From Treponema sp. UBA4326 (GTDB lineage Bacteria; Spirochaetota; Spirochaetia; Treponematales; Treponemataceae), in NCBI GenBank assembly GCA_002393835.1, contig DGTW01000118.1, positions 1-9,638 of the forward strand: DNA of 9,638 nucleotides, in the 5' to 3' direction. Each line of letters begins with the position of its first letter. Within the stretch, counting starts at the first letter, position 1. This document shows, piece after piece, positions 1 through 6,166 of the stretch. Made by a program: the position numbers and the translations under genes. The notes beneath the pieces are model-generated. The model saw only the letters and a program-made list of their open reading frames with translations. It had not been told where the DNA came from and made no database searches.

Positions 1-390
1 ATGGAAAAAAGGGAGTATTTTGCATCTATAAGCGCACATTATTGGGCATATGTCACATTATGCTTTACTTCGTTTTTTACTGTGTTCGGTATCGCTGGTA
101 ATATTCCTGAAATCCTGAAAAATGTATTGGCTGTCGTCATCTTGATATTAGGAATTGCCTTTGCACTTGTGTGGATTTCTCTGAATGCATCTTATAACAA
201 AAATATGAAACAGCTTTCGCTTGAACTGCAATTGCTGGAAGTAAAACTGAACTCGCCGCAAAAGAATCTGGAGCAAACGGAAATCCATGCGCAACAATGG
301 ACGGTGGCAGGCGCAGTTGTGTTCTTAACTCTTTTTGTAATACTGCTTTTCTATATGCTTGTTTCGATAGGCATACAATTCATGCGATAG
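1..390 (+). CDS. Small three-helix inner-membrane protein, function unknown
   Basis: A 129-residue protein that I do not recognise with confidence. Three hydrophobic segments are visible at about residues 16-33, 41-60 and 101-124. Between the second and third is a charged, heptad-like stretch (about 66-95, rich in L, E, K and Q) that could form a short coiled coil in the cytoplasm. This layout, two helices then a helical loop then one helix, recalls small bacterial membrane proteins that oligomerise, such as the RipA-like or SLATT-like groups, but no signature motif settles it. The ATG is the first base of the window, so an upstream start, ribosome site or promoter cannot be judged. The 3' end overlaps a probable terminator, and the next gene has its own promoter, so it is probably not co-transcribed with that gene. 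Confidence 0.6.
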   Translation: MEKREYFASISAHYWAYVTLCFTSFFTVFGIAGNIPEILKNVLAVVILILGIAFALVWISLNASYNKNMKQLSLELQLLEVKLNSPQKNLEQTEIHAQQWTVAGAVVFLTLFVILLFYMLVSIGIQFMR

Positions 391-423
391 TTTTCGTGTA
401 TGCTTGCCTTTTCCCTTTTTTTG
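369..423 (+). terminator. Probable intrinsic terminator overlapping the end of the first gene
   Basis: GCATACA (371-377) pairs perfectly with TGTATGC (397-403) and can extend by one wobble and one A-T pair to 369/405. The loop is about 19 nt. The stem is followed by a T-rich stretch interrupted by CC and CCC (404-423). The last codons of the membrane protein gene lie in the left arm and loop. The long loop and interrupted T tract make it a moderate rather than strong terminator. Confidence 0.5.
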
Positions 424-430
424 TTTATTG

Positions 431-446
431 TGCTATAATGATTCTA
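431..446 (+). promoter_or_regulatory. Extended -10 promoter giving a leaderless transcript
   Basis: TGC-TATAAT occupies 431-439, a perfect -10 box with the TGn extension. No convincing -35 is present at the normal spacing (T-rich sequence around 410-416), which an extended -10 can tolerate. Six bases separate the -10 box from the ATG at 446, so transcription would start at or next to the start codon. No Shine-Dalgarno sequence precedes the gene, which fits a leaderless mRNA. Confidence 0.65.
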
Positions 447-2032
447 TGAAGAGATTTAACACGACCGGCACTTGTTTTGCGTACAAACATTATATGGTAA
501 ACATTGATGAGCGTGTTCAGCAGATAAAAAAGATGGTTGACCGCGGGGACTATTTCTGCATCAACCGTGGCCGACAGTACGGCAAGACGACTACTCTTAA
601 TGCATTAACTGATGTACTCAATGAAGAATACACGACTTTTTTTATCAGTTTTGAGGGCATGTCGGACTCATCGTTCGCCTCGCTGGAAAACTGTGGGCAG
701 GCTTTCTTTGAAAAACTGCGGTATCAAGTCGATAATCATGAAGTTATACATTTAGATTCAGCAGCATATCGTCTTTTAAAGAAAGTAACTGGCAGCGGAT
801 TGTTTTCAAAAAAGATAACATCAGACAATTTTAGTGATATTATATCTGAACTCGTAAAATCAAACAGCCATGAAATTGTTGTGATTATTGACGAAGTTGA
901 TCAGGCCGGTAATTACGATTCTTTTATTAAGTTTCTTGGAGTACTGCGTAATAACTTCCTTCACCGCGACAAAATCCCTACCTTCCACTCTGTAATTCTT
1001 GCCGGTGTTTACGATGTAAAAAATCTCAAACTCAAAATGCGCCCGGATACTCAGCACCAGTACAACTCACCTTGGAATATTGCCGCAAATTTCGATGTCA
1101 ACATGGATTTGAGCGAATCGGGCATACAGGGAATGCTTGAAGATTACGAGGCCGACCATCATACGGGAATGGATTCTGCAAAAATGGCGAAACTTCTGTG
1201 GGATTACACTTCGGGCTATCCTTTCCTTGTAAGCCGCCTGTGCCAGATTATTGATGAAAATCTCAATGCAGACTGGACGGAAGCAGGATTTTTGGAAGCC
1301 ATAAAAGTCATTTTGAATGAGAGAAACACACTTTTTGACGACATGATTAAAAAATTTGACAGTTTCCCGGAAATGAAGAACATGCTGAAAGAGATATTAT
1401 ATGACGGAGAAAAAATTCCATATAACGCAGATGACCGTGAGGTTCAAATTGCGACGATGTTCAATTTCATAAAAAATGCCGGCGGCAAGGTAAAGCTTTC
1501 AAACCGAATCTTTGAGACGCGGATGTATAATCTTTTTCAGTTTGAAGCGACTGTCTCAAAATCCGAAGAAGATAATGAAATTATCCGAAACGGCTCCATC
1601 GATACGCCGCTTTTCATAAAGAACGGCAAACTTGATATGAAGAAAGTCCTTGAACGGTTCTGCGTGCACTTCAACGAGATTTACGACACAAAAGATGAAA
1701 AATTCATCGAAAAGCAGGGACGAAAATTCTTCCTTTTCTTCCTAAAGCCGATTATCAACGGAACCGGTAATTATTATGTAGAAGCTGAGACCCGCGACGA
1801 ACGACGGATGGATGTTGTCGTTGATTATGTGGGCGAGCGATTTGTTATCGAACTGAAAATATGGCGAGGCGACTCATACAACGAACAGGGCGAGCAGCAG
1901 CTTTCGGAATATCTGGACTATTATGGGCTTGAAAAAGGCTACCTGATAAGCTTCTGCTTCAACAAAGGCAAGCAGAGCGGTGTTCACGAAGTAAAACTCG
2001 GAAACAGAACGATTATTGAGGCGGTAGTGTAA
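446..2032 (+). CDS. AAA-ATPase-like / PD-(D/E)XK nuclease-fold protein
   Basis: A 528-residue intact member of the AAA-like ATPase plus C-terminal PD-(D/E)XK family that occurs in many copies in Treponema, Bacteroidetes and Fusobacteria genomes; its cellular role is not established. The Walker A-like loop is G42-RQYGKTT, and Walker B is VVIIDEVD (145-152, D149/E150). A conserved SGYPFLVSRLCQ segment (256-267) follows in the helical part of the ATPase region. The C-terminal domain carries RMD456-VVVD and E469-L-K471, matching the D...ExK core of the nuclease fold. I chose the ATG at 446 rather than the in-frame TTG at 404: family members begin MKRFN-like, and 404 lies upstream of the -10 box. 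The stop is natural, and it is followed in the same frame by the remnant of another gene. Fold assignment is secure; whether it cleaves nucleic acid is unknown. Confidence 0.88.
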   Translation: MKRFNTTGTCFAYKHYMVNIDERVQQIKKMVDRGDYFCINRGRQYGKTTTLNALTDVLNEEYTTFFISFEGMSDSSFASLENCGQAFFEKLRYQVDNHEVIHLDSAAYRLLKKVTGSGLFSKKITSDNFSDIISELVKSNSHEIVVIIDEVDQAGNYDSFIKFLGVLRNNFLHRDKIPTFHSVILAGVYDVKNLKLKMRPDTQHQYNSPWNIAANFDVNMDLSESGIQGMLEDYEADHHTGMDSAKMAKLLWDYTSGYPFLVSRLCQIIDENLNADWTEAGFLEAIKVILNERNTLFDDMIKKFDSFPEMKNMLKEILYDGEKIPYNADDREVQIATMFNFIKNAGGKVKLSNRIFETRMYNLFQFEATVSKSEEDNEIIRNGSIDTPLFIKNGKLDMKKVLERFCVHFNEIYDTKDEKFIEKQGRKFFLFFLKPIINGTGNYYVEAETRDERRMDVVVDYVGERFVIELKIWRGDSYNEQGEQQLSEYLDYYGLEKGYLISFCFNKGKQSGVHEVKLGNRTIIEAVV

Positions 2033-2693
2033 AAAACTGCCGGCGATGGTCTTGTTGTGGGTGTTCCTTCTGACCGTTGCCCTGTGTTTTATATTGACAG
2101 AAAGACAAAAGAAATTACCGGAATCGGCGTTGACTTGATGCGTACCGCCGCAAAATATGCCGGTTATACTGTTACTTTCAAAATTATCGAAGAAAAGAAC
2201 CTGAAAGAAGCGCTTGATAGCGAAAAATATGATGTTCTCATGCCGTTCGGAAGCGCCGTGACAAGTTCGTCAGGAAAGGCGACGGTTGTTTCTGAAAATC
2301 TTATGAACACTCCTTTTACGCTTGTCACAGGCGAAAAATACTCAATATCATCGATAAATAGTCTTCGTGTTGGTATGCTCAGTTCTCTTGGAGCTGGAGC
2401 GGAGACAATCAAGGAGCTCTTCCCGACTATCCAAATCGTGATGTACGACACAATGGAAGAATGTGTGGACTCTCTCCGAAGGGGTGAGGTTGATGCCCTT
2501 TTGCACAATTCTTATGTCTGGAGTTATGTCCTTCAAAAGCCTTACTATGAAGATTTGGAAGTAAATCCTCTCAGCATGTTTTCGATGGATTTCTGCGCAG
2601 ACTGAATTCCTTAAAAACAACGGCTGCCCGAAAATGCAGGGATTTTATTTTTACAAGCCGATGAGCTGCAAAGATTTTGAACTGATGTTTTGA
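2033..2693 (+). pseudogene. Remnant of a substrate-binding-domain / EAL-domain c-di-GMP sensor protein
   Basis: The piece from 2033 to 2605 reads, with no start codon of its own except a GTG at 2057, as the middle of a type II periplasmic binding domain. It shows GIGVDLMRTAA (lobe 1 start), MPFGSAVTSS, the lobe 2 start LRVGMLSSLGAGAE, and DALLHNSYVW. It stops at TGA 2603-2605. In a different frame, 2595-2693 encodes AQTEFLKNNGCPKMQGFYFY and then KPMSCKDFELMF before TGA (2691-2693). This is the typical C-terminal end of an EAL phosphodiesterase domain. Such sensor domains are commonly fused to GGDEF/EAL modules, so I read this as one gene that lost its 5' end (signal peptide and promoter) and most of its linker and enzymatic part through an internal deletion near 2585-2600. 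The left break lies exactly at the stop of the ATPase gene. It is unlikely to be functional. Confidence 0.82.
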
Positions 2694-2697
2694 AGTA

Positions 2698-2727
2698 TTG
2701 CATAAATATACGAAAATTCTGTATAAT
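2698..2727 (+). promoter_or_regulatory. Sigma70-type promoter of the amino acid ABC importer operon
   Basis: TTGCAT (2698-2703) and a perfect TATAAT (2722-2727) are separated by 18 bp. Expected transcription start is near 2734, giving a leader of about 70 nt before the ATG at 2804. The promoter begins only a few bases after the stop of the EAL remnant. Confidence 0.7.
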
Positions 2728-2737
2728 TATCAAACTT

Positions 2738-2786
2738 AGGGGGACGACGGCGTTAGCGCGTACGGAGTCCCCTTTATATTTTATTG
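2738..2786 (+). promoter_or_regulatory. GC-rich leader hairpin with T-rich tail (attenuator or repeat element)
   Basis: AGGGGGAC (2738-2745) pairs with GTCCCCTT (2767-2774) over 8 positions, with one G-T wobble. A smaller GCG/CGC hairpin with loop TTAG (2750-2759) sits inside. The stem is followed by TTTATATTTTATT, so it looks like an intrinsic terminator. It lies after the likely transcription start and before the ribosome site of the binding-protein gene. It could be an attenuator, a 5' mRNA stabiliser, the old terminator of the decayed upstream gene, or a dispersed palindromic repeat. No ligand-binding riboswitch core is recognisable in so short a leader. Confidence 0.55.
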
Positions 2787-2803
2787 ACCTAAAGGACTTA
2801 TAT

Positions 2804-3583
2804 ATGAAAAAAATCGCAATTTTTGCTGTCGCATTTGCAGCTTCTCTTTCTTTCATCGCTTGTAATAAAACAAATGTTGAAATCAATTCAGTTGCTGACC
2901 TTGCAGGAAAGAAAATCGGTGTTCAGGCTGGAACAACTGGTGAAGCATGGGTTCAGGAAAATGTTGAGGGCGTAAAACTTTCTTCTTTTAAATCAGGCAT
3001 GGACGCAGCCCTTGACCTCAAAAATCGTGCAATTGACGCTGTTGTCCTCGACGAGCTTCCGGCAAAAGCAATCGTAGAGCGAAATTCAGACCTTAAAATC
3101 GTCCGTGACAATCTTTTCGCCGAGAACAAAGAAGCCTATGCAATCGCCGTAAAAAAAGGCAATGAGTCTCTTCTTGCTTCAATCAACAAGACAATTTCTG
3201 ATATGAAATCAAGCGGTGAATATGAAAAACTTGTCGCAGCCTTTATGCCTGCCGACGGAAACATTGTTCTTCCAGCTTTTGAGAAATCTTCTGGAGATAA
3301 AATCGTAAAACTGGGAACTAACGCCGCTTTCCCGCCATTTGAATATGTCGAGGGAAAAGACATCGTCGGTTTTGACATCTCAATGGGTCAGAAAATCGCC
3401 GCTTCTACAGGCATGAAACTTGAAGTCGTTGACATGGCATTTGACAGCCTTATTCCGGCTTTGCAGTCTGGCTCAATCGACTTCATTGCAGCAGGTATGT
3501 CTGTAAACGAAGAGCGCAAAAAGAACGTAGACTTTTCTGACACTTACTTTGAGTCAGAGCAGGTCATCATCGTTCGAAAATAA
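2804..3583 (+). CDS. Circularly permuted polar amino acid-binding lipoprotein (ABC importer)
   Basis: A 259-residue periplasmic binding lipoprotein of the SBP_bac_3 class, feeding the permease and ATPase encoded next. The start is ATG 2804, with AAAGGA (2791-2796) seven bases upstream. Residues 1-19 are a signal peptide and FIAC gives lipidated Cys20. The domain order is inverted. Residues 25-148 match the second lobe of GlnH/HisJ-type proteins (DLAGKKIGVQ, GTTGE 43-47, IDAVVLDE 77-84, then the C-terminal helices SGEYEKLVAAF). A linker (about 149-165) leads to residues 166-257, which match the normal N-terminal lobe (GTNAAFPPFEY, GFDI 189-192, FDSLIPALQSG, EERKKNVDFSD). By analogy with HisJ, T44/T45, D83 and R238 would contact the amino acid. 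All ligand positions survive, so the protein is probably active. Specificity cannot be read; glutamine, a basic amino acid or cystine are all possible. Confidence 0.9.
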   Translation: MKKIAIFAVAFAASLSFIACNKTNVEINSVADLAGKKIGVQAGTTGEAWVQENVEGVKLSSFKSGMDAALDLKNRAIDAVVLDELPAKAIVERNSDLKIVRDNLFAENKEAYAIAVKKGNESLLASINKTISDMKSSGEYEKLVAAFMPADGNIVLPAFEKSSGDKIVKLGTNAAFPPFEYVEGKDIVGFDISMGQKIAASTGMKLEVVDMAFDSLIPALQSGSIDFIAAGMSVNEERKKNVDFSDTYFESEQVIIVRK

Positions 3584-3604
3584 TAATTCCAAACAGGATT
3601 TTAT

Positions 3605-4273
3605 ATGATTCAGTCTTTTTATGACACGATGATTGCGGGGCAGAGGTACATCCTGATTTTTCAGGGCCTTGGTGTCACCATTCTGATTGCCATTTGCGCA
3701 GTTTTAATCGGAACTGTAATCGGCTTTATGCTTGCCCTTATGAAAGTTTCGGGCAACAGGGGTCTCAAAACAATCGCTGAACTTTACACGACCGTCCTGC
3801 GGGGCATTCCTCTTGCAACTCAGCTTATGATTTTCTACTTCGTAATCTTTGCACCCCTTGGAATGAACAGACTTCTGGTTGCAATCCTGGCTTACGGCTT
3901 TAACTCAGGCGCTTACTGCACTGAGATTTTCCGTGCCGGCATTCAGGGAGTTGCACCGGGGCAGACAGAGGCCGGCCGTTCCCTTGGCTTGAGCAAGTGG
4001 CAGACGATTTTTAAGATTGTCCTTCCCCAGGCCGTAAAGGCTGTTCTTCCTACCTACACAAGCGAATTCATCGTCCTCATAAAAGAAACTTCTGTCGCAA
4101 GCTTTATTGCCGTCACTGACATGACAAAGGCTGGCGATATGATTCGTAACGCAACCTACAACGCATGGATTCCGCTCCTTACCTGTGCGGCAATTTACCT
4201 TGTGCTTACGGTTGGTCTTACAAAGCTTTTCGGCTTGCTCGAAAAAAGGATGGCAAAAAGTGATAGACGTTAA
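3605..4273 (+). CDS. Polar amino acid ABC transporter permease (HisM/GlnP family)
   Basis: A 222-residue inner-membrane permease forming the channel for the amino acid importer, probably as a homodimer because only one permease gene is present. Hydrophobic segments lie at about 20-45, 70-86, 88-105, 150-170 and 187-210. The cytoplasmic EAA loop that docks on the ATPase is seen at about 111-141 ([26 protein letters not shown]). RGIPLATQL (67-74 region) is typical of the family. Length is normal for HisM/GlnP. AGGA (3595-3598) lies six bases before the ATG, and the gene follows the binding-protein stop after 21 nt. Its last 14 bases overlap the ATPase gene, which suggests translational coupling. 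Confidence 0.93.
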   Translation: MIQSFYDTMIAGQRYILIFQGLGVTILIAICAVLIGTVIGFMLALMKVSGNRGLKTIAELYTTVLRGIPLATQLMIFYFVIFAPLGMNRLLVAILAYGFNSGAYCTEIFRAGIQGVAPGQTEAGRSLGLSKWQTIFKIVLPQAVKAVLPTYTSEFIVLIKETSVASFIAVTDMTKAGDMIRNATYNAWIPLLTCAAIYLVLTVGLTKLFGLLEKRMAKSDRR

Positions 4274-4982
4274 GAATCTAAAAATCAGTTTCGGAAATCT
4301 TCATGTCATAAAGGATGTTTCAGTCCACATAGAAAAAGGCGAGAAAATCGTAATCATAGGGCCTTCAGGCTCCGGGAAAAGCACTTTCCTGCGTTGTCTG
4401 AACCGGCTTGAAAACCCGGACGGAGGCCAGATTCTTTTTGAGGGAAACGATATGACTTCTCCTTCAACGAACCTTGATTTGTGCCGCCGCCGGATGGGCA
4501 TGGTCTTCCAGCACTTCAATCTTTTTCCTCATCTTACGGTTTTGAAAAACATCACTCTTGCGCCTGTAACCCTTAAGCTCAAGACTCCAAAAGAGGCCGA
4601 AAAGGAAGCTATGGAACTCCTTGAGAGAATCGGTCTTCCTGACAAGGCCAATGTCTATCCTTCAACTTTGAGCGGCGGCCAGAAGCAGCGGATTGCCATA
4701 GTCCGCTCGCTTGCAATGCACCCGGATGTAATGCTTTTTGACGAGCCGACCAGCGCCCTTGATCCTGAGATGGTTGGGGAAGTTCTTGAAGTAATGAAGG
4801 ATTTGGCCCGCGACGGCATGACCATGGCGGTCGTTACCCACGAAATGTCCTTCGCCCGTGAAGTTGCGGACAGGGTTCTTTTTATGAGCGGCGGCTATAT
4901 TACAGAAGAGGGAAGTCCCGACGAGATTTTCGGTAATCCAAAGAGCGAGCGCCTCAAGCAGTTCTTGAAGAGCGTGCTTTAA
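4260..4982 (+). CDS. Amino acid ABC transporter ATP-binding protein (GlnQ/HisP family)
   Basis: A 240-residue ATPase that powers the importer. All nucleotide-binding motifs are intact: Walker [10 protein letters not shown] (34-42), Q-loop Q84 in QHFNLFPH, signature LSGGQ (137-141), Walker B VMLFDEP (157-163, catalytic E162), D-loop SALD, and H-loop H194. I chose GTG at 4260 as the start. It gives the canonical N terminus [12 protein letters not shown] and length, and AAGGA (4246-4250) lies nine bases upstream. An open frame extends back to 4185 but only through the permease gene. The gene overlaps the permease by 14 bp and is the last of the operon, followed by a strong terminator. Confidence 0.94.
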   Translation: MIDVKNLKISFGNLHVIKDVSVHIEKGEKIVIIGPSGSGKSTFLRCLNRLENPDGGQILFEGNDMTSPSTNLDLCRRRMGMVFQHFNLFPHLTVLKNITLAPVTLKLKTPKEAEKEAMELLERIGLPDKANVYPSTLSGGQKQRIAIVRSLAMHPDVMLFDEPTSALDPEMVGEVLEVMKDLARDGMTMAVVTHEMSFAREVADRVLFMSGGYITEEGSPDEIFGNPKSERLKQFLKSVL

Positions 4983-5025
4983 AGCCACAATAAATTCGAG
5001 AAAACTGAACTTTATTCCTTTTAGT

Positions 5026-5080
5026 AATCCCCACAGCGAGCAGGCCTGCGAAAGCCCTTCAATGTGGGGATTTTTCCTTT
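5026..5080 (+). terminator. Strong intrinsic terminator of the ABC importer operon
   Basis: AATCCCCACA (5026-5035) and TGTGGGGATT (5063-5072) form a perfect 10-bp stem, followed by TTTTT-CC-TTTT. The loop contains the palindrome GCAGGCCTGC (5040-5049), which resembles other palindromes in this window. It lies 43 nt after the stop of the ATPase gene. Confidence 0.85.
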
Positions 5081-5091
5081 TCAGCTTGTGT

Positions 5092-5126
5092 CAGGGCGAA
5101 CGCATGTAGCAGGATAACCTGCCCTG
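5092..5126. repeat. Palindromic intergenic element (TGTAGCAGG..CCTGC type)
   Basis: TGTAGCAGG-ATAA-CCTGC (5105-5122) forms a 5-bp GCAGG/CCTGC hairpin. An alternative outer stem, CAGGGC (5092-5097) with GCCCTG (5121-5126), is also possible. The same core occurs in inverted orientation at the right end of the window (9619-9636), matching at 15 of 18 positions with the arms fully conserved. This suggests a dispersed repeat. Confidence 0.5.
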
Positions 5127-5135
5127 TCGCCTGTG

Positions 5136-5172
5136 TTGAGAAAAAATCACTTTCAGAGTATAGTTATTGGCA
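5136..5172 (+). promoter_or_regulatory. Promoter for the hydrolase-U32 operon, apparently leaderless
   Basis: TTGAGA (5136-5141) and TATAGT (5159-5164) are exactly 17 bp apart. Seven bases follow before ATG at 5172, so transcription should begin at or within a base of the start codon. No Shine-Dalgarno sequence is present. This also argues against the upstream in-frame GTG at 5133, which lies before the -35 box. Confidence 0.65.
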
Positions 5173-6149
5173 TGAATAATGATAGAAGGGCAGCTGTCAA
5201 AAAACTGAAGAATCTTTATCTTTCTCCAAAAATTGAAATTGCTGATTTACGAAGGCGGATAGACGAGGCTTTTTCCGCAGTTTTTCTTCCAAACAATGTT
5301 GATTGTGAGGAAAGACTTTGCGGTGGCGTAAAATGCGATGTAATTTCTCCAGTCATGTTTTCTTCTAATCGTGTCCTTCTTTATATTCATGGAGGTTCCT
5401 TCGTCGCAGGCTCCCGCTCTTCTTACCGGCCCTTTGTCGCAGCCCTTGCCAACGCTACGGCAAGCAAGGCTTATCTTCCAGAATTCCGCCTGGCTCCGGC
5501 ACATCCTTTTCCTGCTGGACTAGAAGACATTCAGGACGCTTTTCAGGCCCTTTTTGCAGAACTTGAGACGGCTCTATCCATGAGCAGTGACGGTGATTCC
5601 GAAAAAAAGCCCGAGGTTCTGCTAATGGCGGACACCAGTGGGGCATCGCTTGCACTGGCCCTGCTTTTTGGCCTAAAGGAAGAATTTCGCTCGGCAATTC
5701 GTCAGGTAGTTCTTTTCAGTCCCTGGCTTGATTTTTCTCCAGAAAACGACATGTTTACCAGCAAAAAGGTGAGCGATGAGGTGTTTACGGCAGATTCCGT
5801 GCGCTATTCAATCGAGAATTATACTCACAAAGAAAACTGGCAGAATCCTCTTGTTTCTCCGCTCAAAGCTGGTCGAGACCTGCTTTTCAATTTTCCTCCT
5901 GTCTACATTCAGATGGGTGAAAAAGAAATATTCTACGATGATGCAGTCATGTTTCAGGCTATGCTTAGGAATCTGGGGCGAAAATGCGAGCTTGATGTCT
6001 GGAAAGGCATGATGCCCATGTTCCAGATGGCAGACGAATACCTTAGCGAGGCTCATCTTGCAGTCGAAAAAATTGGAGCGCTGATTACGGCAAAAGACTA
6101 TTCAGACGAGAGCGTTCGTGAAATTCAGCTTGAACTGGAAAGAAACTAG
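5172..6149 (+). CDS. HSL-type alpha/beta hydrolase homologue with a broken catalytic triad
   Basis: A 325-residue cytoplasmic protein of the hormone-sensitive-lipase-like alpha/beta hydrolase group. The oxyanion motif HGG (73-75, in LLYIHGGSFVAGS) and the region YLPEFRLAPAHPFPAGLED are intact, so the fold is clear. The nucleophile elbow, normally GDSAG, reads ADTSG (153-157): the serine position is Thr155 and the first Gly is Ala. The usual His segment GMPHVFQ reads GMMPMFQ (279-285), with Pro or Met where the His should be. The acid region GEKEIFYDD (249-257) remains. I therefore infer a pseudoenzyme, or one using a different chemistry, rather than an ordinary esterase. The frame is open throughout, so it is not a decayed gene. 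The ATG at 5172 fits the leaderless promoter. The U32 gene follows after 17 nt and is probably co-transcribed. Confidence 0.85.
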   Translation: MNNDRRAAVKKLKNLYLSPKIEIADLRRRIDEAFSAVFLPNNVDCEERLCGGVKCDVISPVMFSSNRVLLYIHGGSFVAGSRSSYRPFVAALANATASKAYLPEFRLAPAHPFPAGLEDIQDAFQALFAELETALSMSSDGDSEKKPEVLLMADTSGASLALALLFGLKEEFRSAIRQVVLFSPWLDFSPENDMFTSKKVSDEVFTADSVRYSIENYTHKENWQNPLVSPLKAGRDLLFNFPPVYIQMGEKEIFYDDAVMFQAMLRNLGRKCELDVWKGMMPMFQMADEYLSEAHLAVEKIGALITAKDYSDESVREIQLELERN

Positions 6150-6155
6150 ATTTTT

Positions 6156-6160
6156 GGAGG
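6156..6160 (+). promoter_or_regulatory. Strong Shine-Dalgarno site of the U32 gene
   Basis: GGAGG six bases before ATG 6167, within the 17-nt gap after the hydrolase stop. It fixes the start and contrasts with the absence of any such site on the upstream, apparently leaderless gene. Confidence 0.85.
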
Positions 6161-6166
6161 TGTTTT

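Noticed and set aside
404..445. In-frame TTG start giving 14 extra residues on the AAA-ATPase protein
   Set aside because: It lies upstream of the -10 box, has no ribosome site, and family members start with an MKRFN-like sequence.
2057..2605. Stand-alone 182-residue binding protein
   Set aside because: It lacks a signal peptide and ribosome site, starts mid-domain, and an EAL tail follows in another frame; better read as a pseudogene.
2690..2803. Extended start for the binding lipoprotein at 2690
   Set aside because: It would precede the promoter and hairpin and put 38 unrelated residues before the signal peptide.
2164..2886. Several overlapping minus-strand open frames
   Set aside because: They mirror coding sequence of the remnant and the binding-protein gene, with no start signals or recognisable domains.
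4185..4259. Upstream extension of the ABC ATPase to a start inside the permease gene
   Set aside because: The extra residues are the permease sequence read out of frame; GTG 4260 gives the canonical N terminus and has AAGGA upstream.
4662..4988. Minus-strand open frame opposite the ABC ATPase
   Set aside because: Shadow of a strongly conserved gene; its translation is low-complexity and resembles no family.
5092..5126. Palindrome as a riboswitch or tRNA-like structure
   Set aside because: It lies upstream of the mapped promoter for the next gene and downstream of a terminator, and no known riboswitch core or tRNA arms are present.
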